Shown in pieces: positions 53,912 to 62,991 of a stretch of 64,000 bases of DNA. Where the stretch lies: assembly GCA_051656605.1 (NCBI GenBank), contig JBOGCF010000036.1:127091-191090 (forward strand), given 5' to 3'. The stretch's first letter is position 1; each line of letters opens with the position of its first letter. The position numbers and the translations under genes were made by a program. The notes below the pieces were generated by a model. The model was not told the DNA's origin. It was given only the letters and a program-made list of their open reading frames with translations, and searched no databases. The DNA comes from UBA12018 sp051656605 (lineage in GTDB: Bacteria > Bacteroidota > Bacteroidia > Bacteroidales > CAMTPD01).

Positions 53912-55468
53912 ATGGATAGAAAAATGATTTTGTGTACAGGGCTGATGTCTTTGGCAGTAGTGCCCTGTATGGCCGGCAAGAAGTCGGACAAAGAGGCGAA
54001 GAAGCCGATGAATATTTTGTTTATAATGAGTGACGACCACTCTTATCAAACAATCAGTGCGTATGACAAGCGTTATATCAATACGCCTAATATTGATCGC
54101 ATCGGCAAAGAGGGGGTGATCTATACCAATAGTTTTGTTGCTAACTCGATAAGCGGACCAAGTCGTGCTTGTATGCTTACCGGAAAACACAGCCATAAGA
54201 ACGGCTTCATCAATAACTCAAAACGTTTTGACGGTTCGCAACAAACGTTTCCAAAATTGCTTCAGCAAGTAGGTTACCAAACTGCAGTGGTGGGTAAATG
54301 GCACCTTACTTCAGATCCTACAGGTTTCGACTATTGGAACATTCTTGTAGGGCAAGGTGAATACTATCAGCCTACATTTATCGAAAACGGAGTAAAGGGA
54401 ATTCGTCAAGGTTATGCAACCAATGTGACCACAGACATTGCTCTTGACTGGTTGGATGAAAAGCGCGACAAAGACAAACCTTTCTGTTTGCTTTTGCACC
54501 ACAAAGCACCACACCGCACATGGATGCCGGATATCAAATATTTAGGAGAGTTTGATGATGTAACATTCCCATTGCCCGATACCTTCTACGACAAGTATGA
54601 AAACCGTATCGCTGCTCAGCAACAAGAGATGAGCATTATTGAAGATATGGACTTGGTGTATGACTTGAAGTTGGCGGATAAAGAGAATGAAATCCATACT
54701 GCCGATAAAGGTCTTGAAGGTGCTGGGCGTAGCATGTACAACAGTCGTATGACCGCTGAGGAAAAGAAGGCATGGGATGCGTATTACGATCCGATCATCA
54801 AAGAATTTAAAGAAAAGAAACTTACCGGTAAAGCACTTGCAGAATGGAAATACCAACGCTATATGCGCGACTACATGAGCGTAATCAAATCGGTAGATGA
54901 TAACATCGGTCGTGTACTTGAGTATCTTGAAAAGAACGGATTGCTTGAAAATACATTGGTGGTTTATACTTCCGATCAAGGCTTCTACATGGGAGAGCAC
55001 GGATGGTTTGACAAACGTTTCATGTACGAAGAGTCGTTCCGCACTCCACTGTTGATGCGTTATCCGGGTGGTAAGAAAGGTAAAGTTGATCAGTTGGTAC
55101 AAAACATCGACTACGCTCCAACGTTTTTGGAGGTTGCCGGCGTGGACGTTCCGGAAGATATTCAAGGAAACTCGGTACTACCATTGCTTGAAGGCGAGAA
55201 GCCAAAAGACTGGCGCAAGTCTTTGTACTACCACTTCTATGAGTATCCTGCCGAACATGCGGTGAAACGTCACTACGGTGTTCGCAATGACAGATATAAA
55301 TTGATCCACTTCTATAACGATATCGATACGTGGGAGTTGTATGATTTGAAGAAGGACCCGAAAGAGTTGAATAACCTTTACGGTGCTTCGGGATACGAAA
55401 AGATACAAAAAGAACTTCACGCGGAGCTTGACCGACTACAAGATATGTACGAAGTTGAAGAACGCTAA
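53912..55468 (+). CDS. Ser-type sulfatase, GlcNAc-6-O-sulfatase-like (S1 family)
   Basis: A 518-residue exported sulfatase. N-I-L-F-I-M-S-D-D-H (metal-binding D41, D42) starts the domain. The active-site motif is S81-G-P-S-R-A-C-M-L-T-G, so the formylglycine is made from Ser, needing the anaerobic radical-SAM anSME, whose gene is not in this window. H-G-W-F-D-K-R-F and H-K-A-P-H-R-T-W-M-P are typical of S1_11-like GlcNAc-6-sulfatases; the subfamily assignment is from appearance only. A TTG start upstream is open in frame, but ATG 53912 begins the signal peptide. It ends the susCD transcript. Confidence 0.9.
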   Translation: MDRKMILCTGLMSLAVVPCMAGKKSDKEAKKPMNILFIMSDDHSYQTISAYDKRYINTPNIDRIGKEGVIYTNSFVANSISGPSRACMLTGKHSHKNGFINNSKRFDGSQQTFPKLLQQVGYQTAVVGKWHLTSDPTGFDYWNILVGQGEYYQPTFIENGVKGIRQGYATNVTTDIALDWLDEKRDKDKPFCLLLHHKAPHRTWMPDIKYLGEFDDVTFPLPDTFYDKYENRIAAQQQEMSIIEDMDLVYDLKLADKENEIHTADKGLEGAGRSMYNSRMTAEEKKAWDAYYDPIIKEFKEKKLTGKALAEWKYQRYMRDYMSVIKSVDDNIGRVLEYLEKNGLLENTLVVYTSDQGFYMGEHGWFDKRFMYEESFRTPLLMRYPGGKKGKVDQLVQNIDYAPTFLEVAGVDVPEDIQGNSVLPLLEGEKPKDWRKSLYYHFYEYPAEHAVKRHYGVRNDRYKLIHFYNDIDTWELYDLKKDPKELNNLYGASGYEKIQKELHAELDRLQDMYEVEER

Positions 55469-55473
55469 TTAGC

Positions 55474-55515
55474 AGAAACGCCGAAAGAACTCAGCTGAGC
55501 TTTTTCGGCGTTTCT
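55474..55515. terminator. Terminator after the sulfatase gene
   Basis: An inverted repeat AGAAACGCCGAAA (55474-55486) against TTTCGGCGTTTCT (55503-55515), with added inner pairing, is followed by T-rich DNA; it may serve both strands. Confidence 0.85.
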
Positions 55516-55546
55516 CTTTTATGCAAGAGTAAGGCTGCATATTCTT

Positions 55547-56674
55547 TTATTGTGGTTCGTAGATAACAAGGATCGGATTATCTTCTTCCGTGATATTTGG
55601 AAACAAGTCTGTCTCTACGGCTTTGAATGCTTGGATATAGGAGATAATGGTTTTCCCGTCGGGTGAGAACATCGGAGTCTCTCCGTTTATAGTAAGTTCT
55701 TTACTTTTCGGATCATTGATCACAACGTTAGCATACGACTTGTTTGCCTTTTTATCGTAGAGAGCAAGTTGAGAGGTCTTATCTTTTGTCTGACCAGTTC
55801 CCAATTTATAGATGACAAAATAGTAGCGATCTGTATTTACAAAGTTAGTTGTGACAGCACGCTGACCTGTTGCTCTTTTTAAAGGTTCGCTGTTTTCATT
55901 GATTGTTATTTCATCATAGTCAAAATATAGATCTTGCATCTGAATGAGTCCTGCAGGAGTAAGTTTGTTATCAGGCTGCACGTGAAAGATGGTATCGTTG
56001 AAGTAATGATAAAGATAGATGTCGTTATCAACCGAACTCATAAAAGTTGTTCCCATATAAGTTTCTGCAAGATTCATCTCTCTATCCGGCTTACTGATTG
56101 TGTCAGCTTTAAAGTCCGTCGTACTTACTGCGATTAATGCCGGACTTACACCGTTATCAAAACCATAATAATAAAGCTTATCATTAAAAAGCGAGAAGTT
56201 TATGATATGTTGATAAGGAGGAAGCAGAAATGAGCGGATGAACTTCCCATTCATATCATATGTAACCATTTTTCGATCCCAATAGTCCATTACAAATACT
56301 TCATTGTTGGGCTCGTCGATTCGTATCTTTTCTGCCGAAGTAAACTCTTCAGGGCCTTGGCCTATGCTCCCTAATTTGCCGATAAACTTCCCTTGCTTGT
56401 CAAACTTATATACCGTCCCTTTACTCACAATCCAGTAAGCATCGGAGCTTATTTCGATTTGAGAGATCGAAGCAATAAGACTCGAATCAGTCGTTTCTAA
56501 AGGCAGAAAGGTTTGTTTCCAGCCTAAAGCATCGGAGTCTAACTCAACCTTTTTATTGATATCCGACATCGAATTCAGGTCGATAACAGGAAGACTTGAT
56601 TCGTTAGATGTCGTAGTGCAAGCTGTTGTCAGCAGAGCAGCCAGTGCTATTGAGAGTGTAGTTTGTGCTTTCAT
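55547..56674 (-). CDS. 6-bladed beta-propeller lipoprotein, tandem copy A
   Basis: A 375-residue lipoprotein with lipobox T-T-A-C. Its first about 60 and last about 65 residues nearly equal those of the neighbouring copy B, while the middle about 250 residues have diverged substantially. Hallmark G-S-I-G-Q-G-P-E-E-F near residue 107. The gene begins 32 nt downstream of copy B, with which it likely shares a transcript. It follows the sulfatase gene on the opposite strand. Function unknown; association with the glycan region is by position only. Confidence 0.82.
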   Translation of the reverse strand: MKAQTTLSIALAALLTTACTTTSNESSLPVIDLNSMSDINKKVELDSDALGWKQTFLPLETTDSSLIASISQIEISSDAYWIVSKGTVYKFDKQGKFIGKLGSIGQGPEEFTSAEKIRIDEPNNEVFVMDYWDRKMVTYDMNGKFIRSFLLPPYQHIINFSLFNDKLYYYGFDNGVSPALIAVSTTDFKADTISKPDREMNLAETYMGTTFMSSVDNDIYLYHYFNDTIFHVQPDNKLTPAGLIQMQDLYFDYDEITINENSEPLKRATGQRAVTTNFVNTDRYYFVIYKLGTGQTKDKTSQLALYDKKANKSYANVVINDPKSKELTINGETPMFSPDGKTIISYIQAFKAVETDLFPNITEEDNPILVIYEPQ

Positions 56675-56706
56675 CGTATCTTTTTATATAAGTTGCTGTG
56701 TTGTTA

Positions 56707-57834
56707 TTATTGTGGTTCGTAGATAACAAGGATCGGATTATCTTCTTCCGTGATATTTGGAAACAAGTCAGTCTCTACGGCTTTGAATGCTTGGATGTAG
56801 GAGATAATAGTTTTCCCGTCTGGCGAAAATAAAGGAGTCTCTCCGTTTATAATAAGTTCTTTACTTTTCGGATCATTGATCACGACGTTAGCATACGACT
56901 TGTTTGCCTTTTTGTCGTAGAGAGCGAGATAATAGGGATTGTATTCTGTTATAGAACTTCCTAAGCTATAACAGATAAAGTAGTAGCGATCTGTATTTAC
57001 AAAGTTTGTTGTAAATGCGCGCGGTTGAGATGTTTTTCTTATAGGCTGCCCATCATCGTCGAACGTTATTTCTTTGTAGTCGAAATAAAGATCTTTCATG
57101 TTTACAAAACCGGCAGGAGTAAGCTTGTTATCGGGCTGCAAATGAAAGATGGTGTCGTTGAAGTAATGGTAAAGATAAATATCCTTATCGATCGAACTCA
57201 TATAGGTAGAACCCATAAATCCTTCTCCGTAATCCATTTCTCTGCTTGGTTTGCTGATTGTATCTGTTTTGAGATCGGTTGCATTTACTTTGATCAAAGC
57301 CGGTGCGACGCTATTCTCTACTCCGTAAAAATAAAGATTGCCATCGAAAAGAGAGAAGCTCGTGATGTATTGAAAAGGAGGAAGCGGAAATGTGCGAACA
57401 AACTTTCCGTTCAGATCATACACAACCATCTTGCGTCCGAAGTAGTCCATTACGAAAACGTTATTGTTGGCTTCGTCTACTTGTACCCTTTTTGCCGAAA
57501 TATACTCTTCGGGGCCTTGTCCTTTCTGCCCAAATTTACCGATAAACTTTCCTTGCTTATCAAACTTTAGAATAGTACCACTACCTACAATCCAATAAGC
57601 ATCGGAAGTGGTTTCGATTTGTGCGATCTTAGCCACAACGCTTGAATCAGTCGTTTCTAAAGGCAGAAAGGTTTGTTTCCAGCCTAATGCTTCCGCTTCC
57701 AACTCAACCTTTTTATGGATATCCGACATCGAATTCAGGTCGATAACAGGAAGACTTGATTCGTTAGATGTCGTCGTGCAAGCTGTTGCCAGCAGAGCAG
57801 CCAGTGCTATTGAGAGTGTAGTTTGTGCTTTCAT
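56707..57834 (-). CDS. 6-bladed beta-propeller lipoprotein, tandem copy B
   Basis: A 375-residue lipoprotein with lipobox A-T-A-C, the first of two tandem genes. N-terminal (M-K-A-Q-T-T-L-S-I-A-L-A-A-L-L) and C-terminal (D-L-F-P-N-I-T-E-E-D-N-P-I-L-V-I-Y-E-P-Q) parts match copy A almost exactly, also in DNA. Hallmark G-Q-K-G-Q-G-P-E-E-Y near residue 107. The diverged middle suggests different partners or ligands, and the conserved ends point to gene conversion or selection on the export and end regions. Confidence 0.82.
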   Translation of the reverse strand: MKAQTTLSIALAALLATACTTTSNESSLPVIDLNSMSDIHKKVELEAEALGWKQTFLPLETTDSSVVAKIAQIETTSDAYWIVGSGTILKFDKQGKFIGKFGQKGQGPEEYISAKRVQVDEANNNVFVMDYFGRKMVVYDLNGKFVRTFPLPPFQYITSFSLFDGNLYFYGVENSVAPALIKVNATDLKTDTISKPSREMDYGEGFMGSTYMSSIDKDIYLYHYFNDTIFHLQPDNKLTPAGFVNMKDLYFDYKEITFDDDGQPIRKTSQPRAFTTNFVNTDRYYFICYSLGSSITEYNPYYLALYDKKANKSYANVVINDPKSKELIINGETPLFSPDGKTIISYIQAFKAVETDLFPNITEEDNPILVIYEPQ

Positions 57835-57916
57835 CGTATGATTGCTTTTATGATTACATTGTTTTAAACATTCGTCAAAGTGGTGCTCAAATTTATAGAT
57901 TGTATTTTAAATAAAA

Positions 57917-57924
57917 TATATTTG
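57917..57924 (+). promoter_or_regulatory. Candidate -7 element for the gene at 58006
   Basis: TATATTTG matches TAnnTTTG 81 nt before the start; a good -33 element is not evident. Confidence 0.5.
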
Positions 57925-58005
57925 CACAAAATATAATCACACAAAACAAACCATGAGGTGCGTAATCATGGATTACGGATAAAACCATGACTAATTCTTA
58001 AGACA

Positions 58006-60324
58006 ATGAAAAGAGCTATTTTATTGATGTTTCTATTTGTTTCGGCTATTGTAAGGGGGCAGGTAGTGAAAGGCGTATTTGTAGGTGAGCAAGACTCGCC
58101 ACTTGCCGGAATAAATATAACGTTGCAAACACTAGACAACCAGAAACAAATCGGCGGAACCTCGACGAATGCCGAAGGTGCGTTTAGTATTGAATATAAG
58201 CAATCGGGCAGTTATCTGCTTCGGGCCAGTTGCATTGGTTATCGCAGCTATGCAATGGAGTTGAAAGACATTTCGGGAGTTGTCGATTTGGGTCGTTTGC
58301 AGCTTGCTGATGATCCGGTTGCACTGGGAGAGGTGGTTGTTGAGGCGGCTTCAACGATTCAGAAGGTTGATGGTCAAGTGGTGTTTCCTCAAAAACAGCA
58401 GATAGCGGCCGCAACCTCGGGTTATGCTTTGCTAAGCCAATTGGCTCTGCCGGGAATCAAAATAAATGAAATGTCGCAGTCGGTCAGTACACTCACCGGC
58501 ACGGGAGTGGTGCAGTTACGCATCAACGGAATCATTTCGACAAAAGCCGATGTGACTGCATTGAATCCGACAGAAGTATTGCGAGTTGAGTATATCGAGA
58601 ACCCGGGCATTCGTTATGGAGATGATGTAGGAGCTGTGATCAACTTTATAGTAAAGCGCCGCAACAACGGCTGGGTCGGAGGCGTGAATCTAATGAACGC
58701 TCTCACAACGGGGTTCGGAACAGATCTAGTATACTTGAAGTACAATCATAAGCGAAGCGAGTTTGCCTTGAATTATTTACTAGATTACAAATCGGGCTTA
58801 GCAGAGAAAGTAGATGAAACCGTGCGTTACCGTTTTCCGAATGATACAGAACATTCTATTGAGCGTACCGGACTACACGCAACAAATACCTCTCAACTTC
58901 ATGCATTGCAGCTGAGTTATAACCTCAATTTAAACGATAAACATGTGTTTAATGCCGTGTTGAGTGGTTCGCTTCTGCATAATCCCGTAAATATACTCAA
59001 TCAAAAAGTAGAGGAAACCGGAAGAGATGCTTATCTGGCAACGAGAGAAACAGCCGATAAGTTCAAGTCTCCTTCGATCGACCTTTACTATCAAGCAGCT
59101 TTGCCACACAAACAATCGCTAACGATCAATGCAGTGGGAACTTACACAACATCCGACTACGATTATCACTACATAGAGAATGCATCAAACGGAGGTCAAG
59201 AACTTTCCACTTACGGATATACGACAAAAGGAGAGAAGTATGCTTTCTTGAGTGAAGCAATCTACGAGAAACGATTCGCCCCCTTTGCTTTGTCGGCCGG
59301 CATACAATACGCGCAAAGCTATTTAGAGAATACGTATTTTACAGAAACGAATACGGTAAACGAAATGCATAACTCCAATCTTTATACCTATGTACAGTTG
59401 AAAGGAAAAATAGACAAGCTGAACTATATGCTCGGAGTGGGCATGAGCCGTCAATACAACAAGCAAGATTCGCTGGGCTATGCCTATTGGTCGTTTCGTC
59501 CTTCCATTACGCTTTCGTATCCCTTGTTTAAAGGAGCCAACCTGAATTATCAGTTTAGTGTAAAACCCAATCTGCCCAAGTTGTCGATGCTAAGTGATGT
59601 TGCTCTGCAGCGTAATGAATGGGAAATAATTGTGGGGAATCCGAATCTCGAACCGTTTCGAAACCTGATTAACCGTCTTACGTTTATGTATCAGCATCCA
59701 CGGTTTACTATGCAGCTGGTCGGAGTATACATGCATAGCAACGATGCCATTATGCCTACTGTAAATAGAGTTGAGAAAGAAGGCAAACCATTGTTTGTAT
59801 TCAGTGGCGAAAACCAAAAGAGCATGAATCAGCTTCTCGGGCAAGCTTATGTGCAGTACAAGTTAATACCGAAGCGACTTACATTGGTCGGTTATGGCGG
59901 AGTAAACCGTTATTTCAGTAACGGCAATGCATACACGCGACGCTATACATCTTGGTTTGGCGGTGCGTCGGCAATGGTGTATGCAGGCAATTGGAACATG
60001 CGGGCAGGCGTAGACAGCAGATACAACTCTTTGTTTGGCGAAACAATCTGGTACAACGAATACAGCAGTAATATCAATGTGTCGTATAAGTTTAAAACGG
60101 CACAAATAGGATTGGGATGGATGTATCCTTTACAACCCAAGGGAAGAAGCAATGGTGAAGTGTTGCAAGATAACTTAGTTTCTAAACGAACCTGGAATAC
60201 AACCGAAGCCTACGGTAATATGGTTACGCTCAATTTAACGTGGAATTTTAATGCCGGTCGCAAATATCAGTCGGTCGATAAATCACTAGAACTGAAAGAT
60301 ACAGATACCGGCATTGTGAAATAA
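58006..60324 (+). CDS. TonB-dependent-receptor-like outer-membrane barrel protein
   Basis: A 772-residue outer-membrane protein. Signal peptide to about residue 18 (V-R-G-Q), then a CarboxypepD_reg-like domain (G-V-F-V-G-E-Q-D-S-P-L-A-G-I-N-I), a plug-like segment with L-G-E-V-V-V-E-A near residue 106, and a barrel of the OMP_b-brl_3 type ending in W-N-F-N-A-G-R. No STN domain and no SusD partner follow, so it is not a SusC. These barrels occur in many Bacteroidetes with unknown ligands. The charged C-terminal tail is short. It has its own promoter and is monocistronic. Confidence 0.82.
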   Translation: MKRAILLMFLFVSAIVRGQVVKGVFVGEQDSPLAGINITLQTLDNQKQIGGTSTNAEGAFSIEYKQSGSYLLRASCIGYRSYAMELKDISGVVDLGRLQLADDPVALGEVVVEAASTIQKVDGQVVFPQKQQIAAATSGYALLSQLALPGIKINEMSQSVSTLTGTGVVQLRINGIISTKADVTALNPTEVLRVEYIENPGIRYGDDVGAVINFIVKRRNNGWVGGVNLMNALTTGFGTDLVYLKYNHKRSEFALNYLLDYKSGLAEKVDETVRYRFPNDTEHSIERTGLHATNTSQLHALQLSYNLNLNDKHVFNAVLSGSLLHNPVNILNQKVEETGRDAYLATRETADKFKSPSIDLYYQAALPHKQSLTINAVGTYTTSDYDYHYIENASNGGQELSTYGYTTKGEKYAFLSEAIYEKRFAPFALSAGIQYAQSYLENTYFTETNTVNEMHNSNLYTYVQLKGKIDKLNYMLGVGMSRQYNKQDSLGYAYWSFRPSITLSYPLFKGANLNYQFSVKPNLPKLSMLSDVALQRNEWEIIVGNPNLEPFRNLINRLTFMYQHPRFTMQLVGVYMHSNDAIMPTVNRVEKEGKPLFVFSGENQKSMNQLLGQAYVQYKLIPKRLTLVGYGGVNRYFSNGNAYTRRYTSWFGGASAMVYAGNWNMRAGVDSRYNSLFGETIWYNEYSSNINVSYKFKTAQIGLGWMYPLQPKGRSNGEVLQDNLVSKRTWNTTEAYGNMVTLNLTWNFNAGRKYQSVDKSLELKDTDTGIVK

Positions 60325-60346
60325 CTTCGTATTGTCGCAATAAGAT

Positions 60347-60826
60347 CTACAGTTTCAGCACCTCAAAAGCATGCTCTTTTGGGGTGGTGTCTTCAATGAT
60401 CTTGGTGATCACTCCTTGCGCGTTTACAACGAAAGTCTTGCGTTGGGTAAACAATCCGCTTACACCAAATGCTTTGATGATCTTCTTGTCCGTATCGGCG
60501 ATAAGCGGAAAAGGTAAATCGTATTTAGCGGCAAACTTATCGTGCGATGCTTTGTCGTCGGCACTCACTCCGATTACTTGAAACCCTTCGCTCATTAGCT
60601 TTTCGTAATTATCACGAAAGCTGCAAGCCTCTTTTGTACATCCCGGAGTATCATCTTTGGGGTAGAAATAAATCACATACTTGTGTCCTTTTAGCGAGGC
60701 AGTACTTATCACCACGCCTTTGTTATCGACTCCCGAAAACTCCGGTGCTTTGTCTCCCACTTTAAGTTCGGCTTGTGCCGTTGCAACTCCGAAGAATAGT
60801 AATACGGATGCTAGCAATCTTTTCAT
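60347..60826 (-). CDS. bcp: Bcp-type peroxiredoxin with signal peptide
   Basis: A 159-residue thiol peroxidase reducing peroxides with thioredoxin-like donors. D-D-T-P-G-C63-T-K-E-A-C68-S-F-R shows peroxidatic Cys63 and resolving Cys68 five residues on, as in alpha-type Bcp. Unusually, a clear signal peptide (M-K-R-L-L-A-S-V-L-L-F-F-G-V-A-T-A-Q-A) comes first, which places the protein in the periplasm rather than the cytosol. It stands alone, convergent with the gene at 58006. Confidence 0.9.
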   Translation of the reverse strand: MKRLLASVLLFFGVATAQAELKVGDKAPEFSGVDNKGVVISTASLKGHKYVIYFYPKDDTPGCTKEACSFRDNYEKLMSEGFQVIGVSADDKASHDKFAAKYDLPFPLIADTDKKIIKAFGVSGLFTQRKTFVVNAQGVITKIIEDTTPKEHAFEVLKL

Positions 60827-60921
60827 AGCTTCTTTATATTAGTTATTAATAGAACAGAAGGTAATGAAGATAGGTTGTTGTTTTGGTGTCATGAAGATAC
60901 GATATATTCTGAAAAAAAGAT

Positions 60922-60929
60922 ACCTTTGA
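60922..60929 (+). promoter_or_regulatory. Candidate -7 element for the DUF418 gene
   Basis: TACCTTTG matches TAnnTTTG 30 nt before the start of the DUF418 gene; no matching -33 element seen. Confidence 0.5.
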
Positions 60930-60958
60930 ATCGCTAAACTTATATATAACTTTAATCC

Positions 60959-62152
60959 ATGAGCGAACACTTACTCAAGTCGGAACGTCTTGACGTTGTC
61001 GATGCTTTGCGCGGTTTTGCGCTATTGGCGATTGTGTTGTTGCACAATCTAGAACACTACAACATTTATCACATCCCGGAAGGATTGCCCGATTGGCTTC
61101 TTGCCTTTGACAAAGGCGTATGGGATACAACGTTTTTCTTGCTTGCAGGAAAGGCATTCTCTACCTTCTCACTTCTATTCGGATTCAGCTTTTTTATTCA
61201 GATGGACAACCAAGCGCGCAGGGGCAATGACTTCAGAGGTCGTTTTGCGTGGCGGTTACTCATGCTGATGCTTTTTGCGCAGTTGCATGCCTTGTTTTAC
61301 AATGGTGACATCTTGATGTTGTATGCCGTGTGCGGCTTTTCACTTTTGGCCGTGTGCCGACTTTCCAACAAAGCCGTATTCATCATTGCAACCATCCTGC
61401 TGTTGCAGCCGTTCGAGTGGGGACGAATGCTTTATGCGCTCATCGATCCGTCGTATACAACCAAGGTTGGTTCGCTTTATGCCAAGTGGGGAGACCTCTG
61501 TTGGCCGGTAGGAACATCGGGAACTTTCCTTGAGTTTCTGAAGTCGAACATTACCGACGGACAGCTATATAGCAATGTGTGGCAAATAGAAAACGGGCGA
61601 CTCTTTCAGGTGCCTGCCCTGTTTATGTTCGGTATGTTACTGGGGCGCAAGCGTTACTTTGTAAAGAGCGAGACGTCTGTTCGATTCTGGAAACGCACGT
61701 TGATCATAGCCGGAGCAGCCTTTGCCGTGTTGTATTTTACAAAGATGGGAATTGCTCCATATATTAAACCCATGTCGAAAGCCTTCAAGACCGGTTATAG
61801 TATCGCGACAGGTTCGTACCTCAACTTCCTGTTCATGTGTGTACTTGTTTCCATGTTTACACTCTTTTGGTTCTATAAAGGCAACGGATATCGCTTTCAG
61901 CGCTTTATCATTCCTTACGGCCGCATGAGTTTGACCAACTACATCACGCAATCGATCATCGGTTGCACGATTTACTATCACTATGGATTCAATCTTTGGA
62001 AGTCTACGGGAGCATCCGCAACCATCGTGATCGGGCTCGGTATTTTTGCCCTGCAATGGATCTTTAGTCAGTGGTGGTTGTCTCACTTCAAGCAAGGACC
62101 GCTCGAGTATCTATGGAAGAAGCTTACATGGATCTACGCAAAACGAAACTAA
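60959..62152 (+). CDS. DUF418-family membrane protein (YeiB-like)
   Basis: A 397-residue inner-membrane protein with about nine to ten helices. The N-terminus R-L-D-V-V-D-A-L-R-G-F-A-L-L-A-I-V-L-L-H-N and the C-terminal F-K-Q-G-P-L-E-Y-L-W-K are DUF418/YeiB signatures; the D-x-x-R-G-F-A pattern recalls acyltransferase-like membrane enzymes. No activity is established to my knowledge. Its stop lies 7 nt from the stop of the convergent LuxR-type gene. Confidence 0.88.
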   Translation: MSEHLLKSERLDVVDALRGFALLAIVLLHNLEHYNIYHIPEGLPDWLLAFDKGVWDTTFFLLAGKAFSTFSLLFGFSFFIQMDNQARRGNDFRGRFAWRLLMLMLFAQLHALFYNGDILMLYAVCGFSLLAVCRLSNKAVFIIATILLLQPFEWGRMLYALIDPSYTTKVGSLYAKWGDLCWPVGTSGTFLEFLKSNITDGQLYSNVWQIENGRLFQVPALFMFGMLLGRKRYFVKSETSVRFWKRTLIIAGAAFAVLYFTKMGIAPYIKPMSKAFKTGYSIATGSYLNFLFMCVLVSMFTLFWFYKGNGYRFQRFIIPYGRMSLTNYITQSIIGCTIYYHYGFNLWKSTGASATIVIGLGIFALQWIFSQWWLSHFKQGPLEYLWKKLTWIYAKRN

Positions 62153-62159
62153 TACACGG

Positions 62160-62933
62160 CTAGATCAACTGCATCGCCATGGCTGTTTGAATCGCTTCCA
62201 TCGAATTCTTTACACCCAGTTTCTCTAATATATTTTGGCGATGCCTGTTTACCGTATTGATACTGATGTGTAGGCGAAGGGCTATTTCCTTGCTGAGAAG
62301 TCCTTCGCGCACGCATTGTAAGATCTCCTTTTCACGCACAGAAAGAATCTCCGCGCAGTTGTCATACTTATCGATCGGAATAACCTCTCCCGTTTTATTA
62401 TTGATAATCTTCCCCTGTATTCCCACAAAAGGCGACGCGTCGTTGCTGAAATTATACAAGCACAAAGCCAGCCACAATCGGTTTTTATCGTTGTTTTGCA
62501 AATAAAGTGTACGGTGATTGATCGGCTGATATTCGCCGTTTCGATTCAATGCACGTATGCGGCACGAGGTGTTGTAACTGAGGCGCTCGTGGGGAGGAAG
62601 CTGTTCGAGAAAATGAAAGAAGCGCAGTTCGAGCACGTGACGTTCAAACAAATCGTCGGGATGTATCTTGCTGTAGATTTCATCTTCCCATTTCGACTCG
62701 ATCACCAACGGCGAGGAAAGATTCTGTTCAATGCCTAGATAGTCGGCAAACGCCCCCGAGTAGATGTAACTTTTGTCGGCCGTAAGATCCGACATCACAG
62801 CTACACAATGTTCGATGGTTGCATAGGCCTTTACCACTTGCAGGCATTGCTCAAGTTGCATCGTCGAACTGTCTTTTTCAGTGAGCTGCTGTGACGCAAA
62901 ACGATCTTCGAGTTGTTGAATAATCTGATCCAT
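62160..62933 (-). CDS. LuxR-type transcriptional regulator
   Basis: A 257-residue regulator with a C-terminal LuxR helix-turn-helix (L-S-V-R-E-K-E-I-L-Q-C-V-R-E-G-L-L-S-K-E to L-G-V-K-N-S-M-E-A) at about 195-252. The N-terminal 190 residues look PAS-like (V-M-S-D-L-T-A-D-K-S-Y-I-Y-S-G) and probably bind a signal; no receiver Asp pattern is seen, so it is not a typical response regulator. Divergent from a DUF1349 gene with a palindrome between them; autoregulation or control of that gene is plausible. Confidence 0.85.
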   Translation of the reverse strand: MDQIIQQLEDRFASQQLTEKDSSTMQLEQCLQVVKAYATIEHCVAVMSDLTADKSYIYSGAFADYLGIEQNLSSPLVIESKWEDEIYSKIHPDDLFERHVLELRFFHFLEQLPPHERLSYNTSCRIRALNRNGEYQPINHRTLYLQNNDKNRLWLALCLYNFSNDASPFVGIQGKIINNKTGEVIPIDKYDNCAEILSVREKEILQCVREGLLSKEIALRLHISINTVNRHRQNILEKLGVKNSMEAIQTAMAMQLI

Positions 62934-62960
62934 ATGATTCGAAATGGTTATTTATCACCA

Positions 62961-62991
62961 TTGACCCGAAAGGTCAAAAGAGTGATCTTTG
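62961..62991 (+). promoter_or_regulatory. Promoter of the DUF1349 gene with palindromic candidate operator
   Basis: TTG at 62961-62963, 20 nt, then GATCTTTG at 62984-62991 (one base off TAnnTTTG). The -33 TTG is part of TTGACC-CGAAA-GGTCAA (62961-62977), a perfect 6-bp inverted repeat placed where a regulator could act. The LuxR-type gene starts 28 nt to the left, on the other strand. Confidence 0.65.
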
